From Sphingomonas taxi (GTDB lineage Bacteria; Pseudomonadota; Alphaproteobacteria; Sphingomonadales; Sphingomonadaceae), in the NCBI GenBank assembly GCA_003240625.1, contig QFMX01000009.1:62001-126000 (forward strand): a stretch of DNA of 64,000 nucleotides. The letters are read 5' to 3'. Positions within the stretch are counted from its first letter, which is position 1. Every line of letters starts with the position of its first letter. Below the pieces are notes generated by a model. It was not told where the DNA came from. It saw nothing but the letters and a program-made list of their open reading frames with translations, and ran no database searches. The position numbers were made by a program, and so were the translations under genes. Below, one piece after another: positions 34,383 through 42,221 of the stretch.

Positions 34383-34622
34383 TCAGCCTCGGCGCGATCG
34401 CAGCATGATGCGCCACATCAGGATGAACCCGACCGCGATGAGCAACAGCGCTGCTGCCACGAACGACAGATAGAAGAGCGGCGCACGCCACGGCGATGCC
34501 GTCGCTTCGGGTATCGGGCCGGTTGGCCGATCCAGGTCACCGCTCGCCGCCCGAGCTTGGGGTGTGCCGAAACGAGGTTGATCCTCGGTCATGCCGAAGG
34601 GATGTGGTGCGATCGCGGTCAT
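34383..34622 (-). CDS. Small single-pass membrane protein in the glycosyltransferase operon
   Basis: A 79-aa protein without a recognised family. A polar, Pro-rich N-terminal half is followed by one clear membrane helix (about residues 48-72, APLFYLSFVAAALLLIAVGF) and a basic end, RIMLRSRRG. The charge pattern favours a cytoplasmic C terminus. Its ATG overlaps the stop of the glycosyltransferase gene (ATGA), so it is likely made with it. It may anchor or regulate the glycosyltransferase; this is an inference. Confidence 0.7.
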   Translation of the reverse strand: MTAIAPHPFGMTEDQPRFGTPQARAASGDLDRPTGPIPEATASPWRAPLFYLSFVAAALLLIAVGFILMWRIMLRSRRG

Positions 34623-35824
34623 CGTGCCGTTCCTCGTCCATGGTGGAGCGCTTGGTGGTGCAGAGGCGCCACGCCCGCCCCATAGAGCGCGAGCAGCGCG
34701 TCGAAATGATCGTCCATCGTCCGGACCGGGCGCTCGCGGCGCGCCGCCGCACCGGCCTCGATCGTGCCGGCGACGGCGAGGATCGCTTCGGCGGCGTCCT
34801 GCGCATCGCCCGAGCGATATAATGCGCCGTCGTTCGCGCAGGCGAGATCCGCCGCGCCGCCGCGATCGGGCGCGATCAACGTCAATCCCGATGCTATCGC
34901 CTCCGCCGCGACGAAACAGAACGTCTCCGCCTCGCAGCCATGGATCAGCGCGTCGGCACTCGCCATCAACCGCGCCAGCGCACCGCGGTCGCGCACCGGT
35001 TCGAGCAGGCGCACGTGCGGGTTGTCGCCGATCGCGTCGATCACCCGGCGTTGTCGCGCGCCGCCACCGATGATCAACAGGCCGACCGGCGCGTGCGTGC
35101 CCGCGATCGCGGCGGCCTGCGCGACCATGTCCCAGCGTTTCTCGGGCGCGTGCCGGCCGACCCCGATGAGCAGCAGCGCATCCTCGCTCAGCCCGCATAG
35201 CGCCAGCATCTCGCGGCGCAGGGCGACGTCGCGCAGCCGCGGCGAGAACTGGCCCGGCTCGACACCCATCGGATCGGTCATCACCTTGCGCAGACCGCCC
35301 TCGCGCAGCCGCTGCGACAGGCTGTCGCTCGCGCTGACGACATGGTCGAACTGCGCATCCAGGCGGCGCAGATGGCGCCAATACCAGTCGAACGCGCGGT
35401 CGATCGCCTGCGTCGATGCGACGTTGCCGAACCAGCGATAGGCATAGGCGGACAGCGGGTCCGCATGCGCGATCAGCGACAGCCGCGCGCGCGACCCCGA
35501 GCGCGTGCGCCAGTCCGCAACCATCGATGCGCTGCGCCACGGCGACGAGACTTCGACGATATCGGCGTCCTCTTCGTCGAGTATTGCGTGCAGCGCCGCG
35601 CGGTCGGCGAAATAACGATAGGATCGGTCGAGCGGGAAGCGGGGCGAGCGCAGCCAGCGGACATGCGCATTCGGTCCGCGTTGCTCGTCACGATCCTCTT
35701 CGCCAGGCGCGATGACGACGACCTCGTGTCCGCGCGCGGCCAGCGCGACCAGCTTGCGGTCGATATAGGTCCGGACGCCGCCGCCGGTCGGGGTGTAGAA
35801 CGCGCAGACGTCGACGATCTTCAC
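34619..35824 (-). CDS. GT4-type glycosyltransferase
   Basis: Predicted GT-B-fold glycosyltransferase, 401 aa. The N-terminal domain has IVDVCAFYTPTGGGVRTYID and HEVVVIAPG. The C-terminal nucleotide-sugar domain has LLIGVGRHAPEKRWDMVAQA, LLIIGGGARQRRVI and the EX7E-like ETFCFVAAEAIASG. The GTG at 35824 overlaps the upstream deacetylase stop by 4 bases (GTGA); the longer open frame to 36697 is a shadow of that gene. The set suggests glycan or glycolipid synthesis for the envelope. Confidence 0.85.
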   Translation of the reverse strand: MKIVDVCAFYTPTGGGVRTYIDRKLVALAARGHEVVVIAPGEEDRDEQRGPNAHVRWLRSPRFPLDRSYRYFADRAALHAILDEEDADIVEVSSPWRSASMVADWRTRSGSRARLSLIAHADPLSAYAYRWFGNVASTQAIDRAFDWYWRHLRRLDAQFDHVVSASDSLSQRLREGGLRKVMTDPMGVEPGQFSPRLRDVALRREMLALCGLSEDALLLIGVGRHAPEKRWDMVAQAAAIAGTHAPVGLLIIGGGARQRRVIDAIGDNPHVRLLEPVRDRGALARLMASADALIHGCEAETFCFVAAEAIASGLTLIAPDRGGAADLACANDGALYRSGDAQDAAEAILAVAGTIEAGAAARRERPVRTMDDHFDALLALYGAGVAPLHHQALHHGRGTAR

Positions 35825-36672
35825 GATGCCACCTGCTCGGTGACCAGATCGGCATAGCGCGACACGGTGCGCCGCTCGGCGAGCGTGCGGAGCGTCCGAT
35901 CGATGCTGGTCAACAGCGAGTCCTTGGTGACGTCGCCGGGATGCACCGCGACGCGCATCGTCGGCATCCAGTCGGGCAGCACGCGCGCCGCGGCGGCGAC
36001 CGCGAGCGAACTGGCGGTACGCGCGGGCGACCGGCTGGCCCAGGTCACCACCGGACCGCGCGCGACGATCGCGCCGGTAGCGGGCTGCCAGACGCGAAAA
36101 TGATCCTCGGCAAGCGCGAAGTCGCAGGCCTTCAGCGCTGCATGCGCCCCGGGACCATAGAGCCACGCGGGTGCGATGAACCCGGCGACCGACCGGCCGA
36201 TCGCCTGTTCGACCATGTCGCGACCGGCACGCATCCGGTGTTCGGCCTCGACCGCATCGAGCCCCAGAAACTCGCCCTCGCCCGCGGTCATGTATCGGGC
36301 TTTCAGCACGCTGGCGGCATTCCGATGGTCGCTGGCATCGCGGTGAAACCAGCCGTGGAGAAACATCTCGATCCCGGCGTCCGCCCACGCGCGCAACTGG
36401 CGCGCAAACGCCGGCGACCGGTCGAGCCGGGCGGCGCCCCAATGATCCGGTACCACCAGCATCGCGAACCGCGGACCGCCGAGGATAGCCTCGACGCGCT
36501 CGGCAAGCATCGCGATCGGCTCCGCAAAGGTCGGCGACACGTCGTGAATCGATACCAGCAACCTCTTGTCCGTCGACCGTTTGTCGGCCGGGGGAGGCGC
36601 GAACCCGCGCTCTGGTGGCTGGGCAGGATCGGCAAAGTCGGTTTGCGCCATCTTCTCGCTCTCGTTGGTCAT
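35821..36672 (-). CDS. DUF2334-type polysaccharide deacetylase family protein
   Basis: Predicted deacetylase of the DUF2334 / NodB-like fold, 283 aa. It has the metal-binding SIHDVSPTFAEP near residue 41, VVPDHWGAARLD, the His motif LHGWFHRDASDH, and FIAPAWLYGPGAHAAL. No signal peptide is seen, so it probably acts in the cytoplasm on a sugar or lipid-linked sugar. An internal ATG at 36651 (MAQTD) has GAGCGAG upstream and may be the true start. It is first in a three-gene operon. Confidence 0.82.
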   Translation of the reverse strand: MTNESEKMAQTDFADPAQPPERGFAPPPADKRSTDKRLLVSIHDVSPTFAEPIAMLAERVEAILGGPRFAMLVVPDHWGAARLDRSPAFARQLRAWADAGIEMFLHGWFHRDASDHRNAASVLKARYMTAGEGEFLGLDAVEAEHRMRAGRDMVEQAIGRSVAGFIAPAWLYGPGAHAALKACDFALAEDHFRVWQPATGAIVARGPVVTWASRSPARTASSLAVAAAARVLPDWMPTMRVAVHPGDVTKDSLLTSIDRTLRTLAERRTVSRYADLVTEQVAS

Positions 36673-36905
36673 CGGATCGCTGTTGACGGGACGGCACCGC
36701 CAGCCTGCCCCCGCAGTCCTGGCCGGATCGTGCCCGAAAATTATTTCAGGGCGGCGTCATCCCAAGCTGCGGCTCGCATTCGGCGGCGGCGTCGTTCGGC
36801 CATGATCGTACCCAGCGCGCCCTATCCGGACCCTGTCGGAACGCCTCGGGCAACCGCCCTGCGGTCGCGACGCGGGCAACCGCGCAATCATTACAGGAGA
36901 GCCGC

Positions 36906-37826
36906 ATGAGCGAGCTGCCGCTGACGCTGACCCGCGTGCAATTCCCGCCACTGACGCCGACGATCGTCCGCAAGAACTTCCTCGGTCGCTGGCTGGCACC
37001 GCTGCTGTCGGCGGCGATCCTGATCGCCGCGCTATGGCAGCTTCGAGGACTCGACGTTGCCGGTATGCTCCGCCTAGTGCCGCGCTCGCCGCTGTTCTGG
37101 ACGATCTTCGCGCTCGGCTATCTGGTCACGCCGTTCAGCGAATGGGTGATCTACCGGCGGCTGTGGCAATTGCCGCCGAGCGGTATCTTCGCGCTGTTGC
37201 GCAAGCGGATCAGCAACGAGATCGTGCTCGGTTACTCGGGCGAGCTGTATTTCTACGGTTGGGCGCGCAAGCATGCGAGCATGGTCGGCACGCCGTTCGG
37301 TGCGATCAAGGACGTCTCGATTCTGTCCGCCGTCGTCGCCAACGTCTGCACGCTGGTGCTGGCGGTTGTCAGCTGGCAGGCGCTCGGCGCGCTGCATCTC
37401 GGTACCGATGCGAAGGTGATGACGGTGTCCGCGGCGAGCATGGCGGTTCCCTCGCTCGTCACGCTCGTCCTGCGCAAGAAACTGCTGACGCTGCCGCGTC
37501 CCGAACTGAACCGGATCGCGGTCATCCATCTTCTGCGGATCGTCGCGACCACCTTGTTCGCCGCGTTGCTGTGGGCTGCGGTGATGCCCGCCGCGCCGAT
37601 CGCCTGGTGGCTGGCGCTGGCGACTTTGCGCCTGCTCGTGTCGCGCCTGCCGCTGCTGCCCAACAAGGACATCGTGTTCGCCGGACTGGTCGCGTTCACC
37701 GTCGGGCGGACGTCCGAGGTGACCGCGGTGCTGACCATGATCGCGGGCCTCTGGCTCGTCACCCACCTGCTGCTCGGCGCTGCGCTGACGGCCGTCGAAC
37801 TCGTCACCATGGAGCGTACGAAGTGA
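36906..37826 (+). CDS. Multi-pass membrane protein of unknown function
   Basis: A 306-aa integral membrane protein with about seven to eight hydrophobic segments, among them LSAAILIAALWQL, FWTIFALGYLVTPF and MIAGLWLVTHLLLG. The conserved-looking polar part LRLLVSRLPLLPNKDIVFAG is faintly like the flippase/LPG-synthase membrane family, but the likeness is weak. AGGAGA lies 5 bases before the ATG. It is divergent from the deacetylase operon, which suggests work on the same envelope lipid. It overlaps the next gene by 4 bases. Confidence 0.75.
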   Translation: MSELPLTLTRVQFPPLTPTIVRKNFLGRWLAPLLSAAILIAALWQLRGLDVAGMLRLVPRSPLFWTIFALGYLVTPFSEWVIYRRLWQLPPSGIFALLRKRISNEIVLGYSGELYFYGWARKHASMVGTPFGAIKDVSILSAVVANVCTLVLAVVSWQALGALHLGTDAKVMTVSAASMAVPSLVTLVLRKKLLTLPRPELNRIAVIHLLRIVATTLFAALLWAAVMPAAPIAWWLALATLRLLVSRLPLLPNKDIVFAGLVAFTVGRTSEVTAVLTMIAGLWLVTHLLLGAALTAVELVTMERTK

Positions 37827-38344
37827 TCCTGCCTGTCGTCCTGGCACTTGCCGCCGCATCGCCCACGGTCATGCCGCCTTCGACCCCGGCGCTCGGCACG
37901 GCGGAGGCACGTTGCCGCCCGCACGAGCCGGGCCCGGCGCTGATCGTCGACGTCGACGGCCTGAAGGACCGCGTCGGCGTCGTGCGCGCCGAACTCTACC
38001 CCGCGCGCGACGGCGATTTTCTGGCCGACGACAATGTCCTGATCGGGCAGGGCAAGACCTTCCGTCGTGCCGTCCTTGCCGTCCCCGCCACGGGGCCGGT
38101 GTCGCTGTGCCTGCGCGTCCCCGGACCCGGGACCTATGCGCTGAGCGTGGTCCATGCGCGCGACGGCGGCCATGGTTTCAGCCTGCTCCACGACGGCATC
38201 GGCTTCGCGAGCAATCCGAAGCTCGGCCATGCCAAGCCGCATGCGGATCAGGCGAGCGTCGCAGTGCATGCGGGACTCACCACCACGCATGTCGTGATGA
38301 ACTACCGCAGCGGGCTGTTTTCGTTCGCGCCGCTCAAACGCTGA
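37823..38344 (+). CDS. DUF2141 domain protein, probably exported
   Basis: A 173-aa protein with a short N-terminal hydrophobic segment (MILPVVLALAAASPTV), likely a signal peptide. It has the DUF2141 pattern: GPALIVDVDGLKDRVGVVRA, LYPARDGDFL, VPGPGTYALSVVHARDGGHG and FASNPKLGHAKP. DUF2141 is a beta-sandwich family of unknown role in the periplasm or outer membrane. The GTG at 37823 overlaps the upstream stop (GTGA). The frame open to 37034 is a shadow. Confidence 0.85.
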   Translation: MILPVVLALAAASPTVMPPSTPALGTAEARCRPHEPGPALIVDVDGLKDRVGVVRAELYPARDGDFLADDNVLIGQGKTFRRAVLAVPATGPVSLCLRVPGPGTYALSVVHARDGGHGFSLLHDGIGFASNPKLGHAKPHADQASVAVHAGLTTTHVVMNYRSGLFSFAPLKR

Positions 38345-38422
38345 CGCTGCGCACGACACATTCGCACTGAGGACGATGACCGGCTGCGGCGTCACCGCAC
38401 CGAACGACGACGGGATGAAGAC

Positions 38423-39451
38423 ATGGCGATGGTACGATATGGAGTGCTGGCCGCAGCGACCGCGATGCTGGCGGGCACCACGGCTACGGCGACGGCGACG
38501 CCCGTGCAGGCGCGCGACGTCACGCTCATGACCTACAACGTGCACGGCCTGCCATGGCCGATCACCGACGATCGCTCGGTCGATCTCCGCGCGATCGGCA
38601 CGCGGTTGCGGGCGATGCGCAATGCTGGCGATCAGCCCGGCATCGTCGTCCTGCAGGAGGCCTTCGTGGATAACGCCAAGGCGATCGGTCGGACCGCCGG
38701 CTATCGGTACGCCGCATTCGGCCCGGCCGAGAACGCGACGGCGACCATCCCCCGCAACGACGACGGTTTCGTCTCGGAGGGCAGCCGGCTGGTCGGCGAA
38801 CGGCTCGGCAAGCATGTCGACAGCGGTCTGGCGATCTTTTCCGATTACCCGATCCTGGCCGTCCGGCGCATGGCCTACCCGGTCTGCGCGGGCTATGACT
38901 GCCTTGCCAACAAGGGCGCGGTGGCGGCGTTGATCGCGGTGCCGGGCATTGCGACGCCGTTCGTCGTGGTCGACACGCACCTCAATTCGAACACCGCGTC
39001 GGGCGCGCCGTCGCCGCGCGCGATCTATGCGTATAGGCGGCAGCTCGACCTGCTCGCGGACTTCATCGGTTCGCTTGGCGCCAGCGATCGGCCGATCCTT
39101 GTGGCAGGCGATTTCAACGTCGGCCGCGATCTCGCGCGGCGGACGCATTTCGACCTGCGCATGCTGGGCGGCGAGGCGTCGCTACAGACCGCCGTGGCGT
39201 CCTGCCGCATCGCCCCGCGCTGTCCGGTGGCAGAGCCGTCGGGGATGGCGCTGTCGATCGGTCGCGGCAAGGACTGGATGATGTACCGCCCGTCGCCGAC
39301 GGTACGGATCCGTCCGGTCGCGCTCGCAGCGCCGTTCGGGCAGGCGGCAAACGGAACGATGCTGTCGGATCATGTCGGCGTGTCGGTCCGCTATCGGATC
39401 GACACGCTCCCCGCACCCGCCGCATCGATCACCACGATCGCGAGCCGGTAA
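38423..39451 (+). CDS. Secreted EEP-fold hydrolase, sphingomyelinase-like
   Basis: Exported metal-dependent phosphodiesterase of 342 aa. A signal peptide (about residues 1-31, ending TPVQARD) precedes the EEP catalytic marks: TLMTYNVHGLPW, VVLQEAFVDNA, VDTHLNSN, VAGDFNVGRD and the end SDHVGVSVRY. The layout with an extracellular EEP domain resembles bacterial neutral sphingomyelinases, but a nuclease is possible. In an organism that makes glycosphingolipids a sphingolipid substrate is plausible. It lies 78 bases after the DUF2141 gene. Confidence 0.8.
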   Translation: MAMVRYGVLAAATAMLAGTTATATATPVQARDVTLMTYNVHGLPWPITDDRSVDLRAIGTRLRAMRNAGDQPGIVVLQEAFVDNAKAIGRTAGYRYAAFGPAENATATIPRNDDGFVSEGSRLVGERLGKHVDSGLAIFSDYPILAVRRMAYPVCAGYDCLANKGAVAALIAVPGIATPFVVVDTHLNSNTASGAPSPRAIYAYRRQLDLLADFIGSLGASDRPILVAGDFNVGRDLARRTHFDLRMLGGEASLQTAVASCRIAPRCPVAEPSGMALSIGRGKDWMMYRPSPTVRIRPVALAAPFGQAANGTMLSDHVGVSVRYRIDTLPAPAASITTIASR

Positions 39452-39565
39452 CGCGGAGAGGGCGGGATCGGTCTCGGCACAGCGATTGCGACCCTCGGTG
39501 GAACGTCGAGGGCGCTGCTGCGCTGTGCTTCACGCGGGCAGCTTCCCGCCGCGAGGACGATCGAT

Positions 39566-39811
39566 ATGGCCGACACGAGGACTGCGATACTATACCGGAT
39601 GATCCTCCCCGATCATGTCTGCCCGTTCGGGGTTCGTGCGAAGGCGATGCTGGAAGATCGAGGCTTCGAGGTTCAGGACCGGATCCTGCGGTCGCGCGAT
39701 GAGGTAGACGCCTTCAAGGCGGAGCACGGTGTCGCGACCACGCCCCAGATTTTCATCGACGACGAACGGATCGGCGGCAGCGACGATCTCGAACGGTATT
39801 TCGCATCATGA
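39566..39811 (+). CDS. Glutaredoxin-like protein with CPFG active site
   Basis: An 81-aa thioredoxin-fold protein. The active site is C19-P-F-G in DHVCPFGVRAKAMLED, with only one cysteine, as in monothiol glutaredoxins. The cis-Pro region TTPQIFIDDERIGGSDDLER is intact. It could reduce glutathione-mixed disulfides or hold a Fe-S cluster. Its end overlaps tspO by 4 bases. Confidence 0.88.
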   Translation: MADTRTAILYRMILPDHVCPFGVRAKAMLEDRGFEVQDRILRSRDEVDAFKAEHGVATTPQIFIDDERIGGSDDLERYFAS

Positions 39812-40347
39812 GCGAGGGGAGGACCATCAGCCCCCGCGCGGGACTGTCGCGCCCGGCGGCCTTGGCGATCGTGGCGACGGTGCTCGGTGCCAGCGCGGTG
39901 CTCGGGCGTCGCAATGCGCCCGACCGGTCGCATCCCGGCATTCGCCGTTGGTACAAGCGGCTCGACAAGCCGTCCTATACGCCACCGGACGCGGCGTTCG
40001 GCGCGGTGTGGCCGGTGCTCGAAACGGGGCTCGCGGTCGGCGGGTACAGGTTGCTCCGCCAGCCGCCCGGCGCGCCGCGCAACACGGCGGTCGGCCTGTG
40101 GTTGGTCAACAGCGCGATGATCGGCGGCTGGACCGAAATCTTCTTCCGCAAGAAGGCGCTCGGGTCGAGCATGGCGGCGTCGGGGGCGATGATCGTCACC
40201 GGTGCTGTGTACGTCGTGGCGGCGGACCGGGTGGACCGGACTGCTGCGGCGACGGCGATACCCTTCGTCGCCTGGCTGGGTTTCGCCACGCTGCTCGCCG
40301 AGCGCATATGGCAGCGCAACCGGCACGCTGAAGACGACGTCACATGA
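39808..40347 (+). CDS. TspO/MBR-family membrane protein
   Basis: Tryptophan-rich sensory protein homologue, which binds porphyrins and cholesterol-like ligands in other organisms. The 179-aa product has the signature WYKRLDKPSYTPPDAAFGAV and WPVLETGLAVGGYRLL, with five hydrophobic segments. In photosynthetic alphaproteobacteria TspO links oxygen to pigment genes; here no photosynthesis gene is in the window. It overlaps glutaredoxin and DCC genes by 4 bases each. Confidence 0.85.
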   Translation: MSEGRTISPRAGLSRPAALAIVATVLGASAVLGRRNAPDRSHPGIRRWYKRLDKPSYTPPDAAFGAVWPVLETGLAVGGYRLLRQPPGAPRNTAVGLWLVNSAMIGGWTEIFFRKKALGSSMAASGAMIVTGAVYVVAADRVDRTAAATAIPFVAWLGFATLLAERIWQRNRHAEDDVT

Positions 40348-40706
40348 CACGTCTCACCGTCTGGCACGATGGTGGCTGCCCGCTATGCCGACGGGAAATC
40401 GCGGCGATGCGCCGGTTGGACCGTCGCGGCGCGATCGAGTTCGTCGACGTCAGCGACGGCGCCAGCGCTTGCCCGATCGACCGCGATGCGTTGCTCGCGC
40501 GTTTCCATGCGCGCGAAGACGGCAAGATTCTATCGGGCGCAGCCGCGTTCGCGGCGATGTGGCGCGCCATCCCCCTGCTTCGACCGCTGGGCCTTGCCGC
40601 ACGCAACCCTCTCGTACTGGCCGGACTCGAACGCGCCTACCGCCGGTTCCTGCGCGTTCGTCCCCGTCTCCAGTTCCTCGCCCGCAAGCTGGAACGCGCG
40701 CCCTAG
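40344..40706 (+). CDS. DCC-family thiol-disulfide oxidoreductase-like protein (DUF393)
   Basis: A 120-aa protein with the DCC signature VWHDGGCPLCRREIAAMRRL (Cys12-x2-Cys15 within DGGCPLC). It also has the GAIEFVDVSDG and GAAAFAAMWRAIPLLRPLG segments. The family is thought to be redox active. It is last of three overlapping genes (glutaredoxin-TspO-DCC), which suggests a shared redox role, and is convergent with glpD, 6 bases away. Confidence 0.88.
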   Translation: MTRLTVWHDGGCPLCRREIAAMRRLDRRGAIEFVDVSDGASACPIDRDALLARFHAREDGKILSGAAAFAAMWRAIPLLRPLGLAARNPLVLAGLERAYRRFLRVRPRLQFLARKLERAP

Positions 40707-40712
40707 CTACCG

Positions 40713-42221
40713 TTATGGACGGTCGCGATCTGCGCGCGCGGGATCTGTCCGTGTGGCCAGATACGCTTCCACTGCAGCCTGGAGCGGAGCGCCGCCGTGA
40801 AGGCCGAGCTTGGTCCGCCGCCACAATATGTCTTCTGCGGTCTGCGCCCATTCCTCGTCGATCAGATAATCGATTTCGCGCGTAGAGAGCCCCTGGCCGA
40901 TGTCGTCGAGACGGGTCGCGTCGCCAAGGACGCGCTCGATCCTCGTACCATATGCGTGCGCCATGCGGGTGGCGTTGACGGCGTCGAGGAACGGCCAGCG
41001 CGATCGGACGCTCTTCAAAAACGCTGCGAAGTCGCCGTTCGGAAGGTCGCCGCCCGGCAGGGGCACGCCCGCGGTCCAGGGTTTCGCCATGGCGGGTAGG
41101 AACGGCGCAAGGTCTTCGAGCGCGTGTTCCGACAGCCGACGATAGGTCGTGATCTTGCCCCCGAACGCGGACAGGATCTGCGGCGCTTCGTCGGTGCCGA
41201 GCCGCAGGACATAATCGCGCGTGACTTCGGAGGCGTTCTCGTTGCCGTCGTCGAACAGCGGGCGGACGCCCGAATAGCTGCCGACGACGTCGCTCGCACC
41301 GACCTGTCGCGAGAAGTAGCGGTTGACGCTGTCACACAGATACTCGGTCTCGTCGGGGTCGATCGTCGGGTGCGACGGGTCGCCTTCATAGGGCTTGTCG
41401 GTGGTGCCGATCAGCGTGAAGTCGTCCTCATAGGGGATCGCGAAGATGATCCGCTTGTCGGGGTTCTGGAGGATATACGCGTGCTCGCCCTCGAACAGCT
41501 TTTTCACGATGATGTGGCTGCCCTTGACCAGGCGGGGCGGGCGCTCGGCATGCGCCTGGGGCATTTCGGCGAGCACCTTGCTCACCCAAGGCCCCGAGGT
41601 GTTGGCGATCGCACGAGCGGTGACGGTGCTGCCGTCGCCGAGCGTCGCGACCCAGTGGTCGGACTCCCGACGCGCGCCTTCGAAGCTGGTATGCGTGCGG
41701 ATCTGCGCGCCGCGTTCGGCGGCGTCGAGCGCGTTCAGGACCACCAGTCGTGCGTCGTCGACCCAACCGTCCGAATAGACGAAACCGTGGCGGATAGGCT
41801 TCAGACCTGCGCCCCAGTCGGTCTTGTCGAGCCGGACGCCCTTCGATTTCGGCAAGCGGGTCCGGCCGCCGATATGATCGTAGAGGAACAGCCCGAGGCG
41901 AATCAGCCAGGCCGGGCGCATGCCGGCAGCGAGCGGCATGACGAACCGCATCGGGCTGATCAGATGCGGCGCGACGTCGATGAGTTTCTCGCGCTCGGCC
42001 AGCGCTTCGCGGACCAGCCGGAACTCGTAATATTCGAGATAGCGCAGGCCGCCATGAATCAGCTTGGTGCTCGACGACGAGGTATGCGAGGCGAGGTCGT
42101 CGCGCTCGACCAGCATCACGCTCAACCCACGCCCGGCGGCGTCGCGCGCAATGCCGGTGCCGTTCACGCCGCCGCCGATCACCAGCAGGTCGACGTCGAT
42201 GTCGCGTTGCGAATCACTCAT
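40713..42221 (-). CDS. glpD: Aerobic glycerol-3-phosphate dehydrogenase
   Basis: FAD enzyme on the inner membrane that oxidises glycerol-3-phosphate to DHAP and feeds the quinone pool. The 502-aa product has the FAD-binding LLVIGGGVNGTGIARDAAGR, STKLIHGGLRYLEYYEF, NTSGPWVSKVL, and the C-terminal GGKITTYRRLSEHALEDL. Length is typical. It overlaps glpK by 4 bases at the end of the glpF-glpK-glpD operon. Confidence 0.96.
   Translation of the reverse strand: MSDSQRDIDVDLLVIGGGVNGTGIARDAAGRGLSVMLVERDDLASHTSSSSTKLIHGGLRYLEYYEFRLVREALAEREKLIDVAPHLISPMRFVMPLAAGMRPAWLIRLGLFLYDHIGGRTRLPKSKGVRLDKTDWGAGLKPIRHGFVYSDGWVDDARLVVLNALDAAERGAQIRTHTSFEGARRESDHWVATLGDGSTVTARAIANTSGPWVSKVLAEMPQAHAERPPRLVKGSHIIVKKLFEGEHAYILQNPDKRIIFAIPYEDDFTLIGTTDKPYEGDPSHPTIDPDETEYLCDSVNRYFSRQVGASDVVGSYSGVRPLFDDGNENASEVTRDYVLRLGTDEAPQILSAFGGKITTYRRLSEHALEDLAPFLPAMAKPWTAGVPLPGGDLPNGDFAAFLKSVRSRWPFLDAVNATRMAHAYGTRIERVLGDATRLDDIGQGLSTREIDYLIDEEWAQTAEDILWRRTKLGLHGGAPLQAAVEAYLATRTDPARADRDRP

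Noticed and set aside
37253..39148. A 631-codon minus-strand open frame opposite the membrane protein, DUF2141 and EEP genes
   Set aside because: Antisense to three genes with signal peptides or catalytic motifs; no recognisable domain in the shadow.
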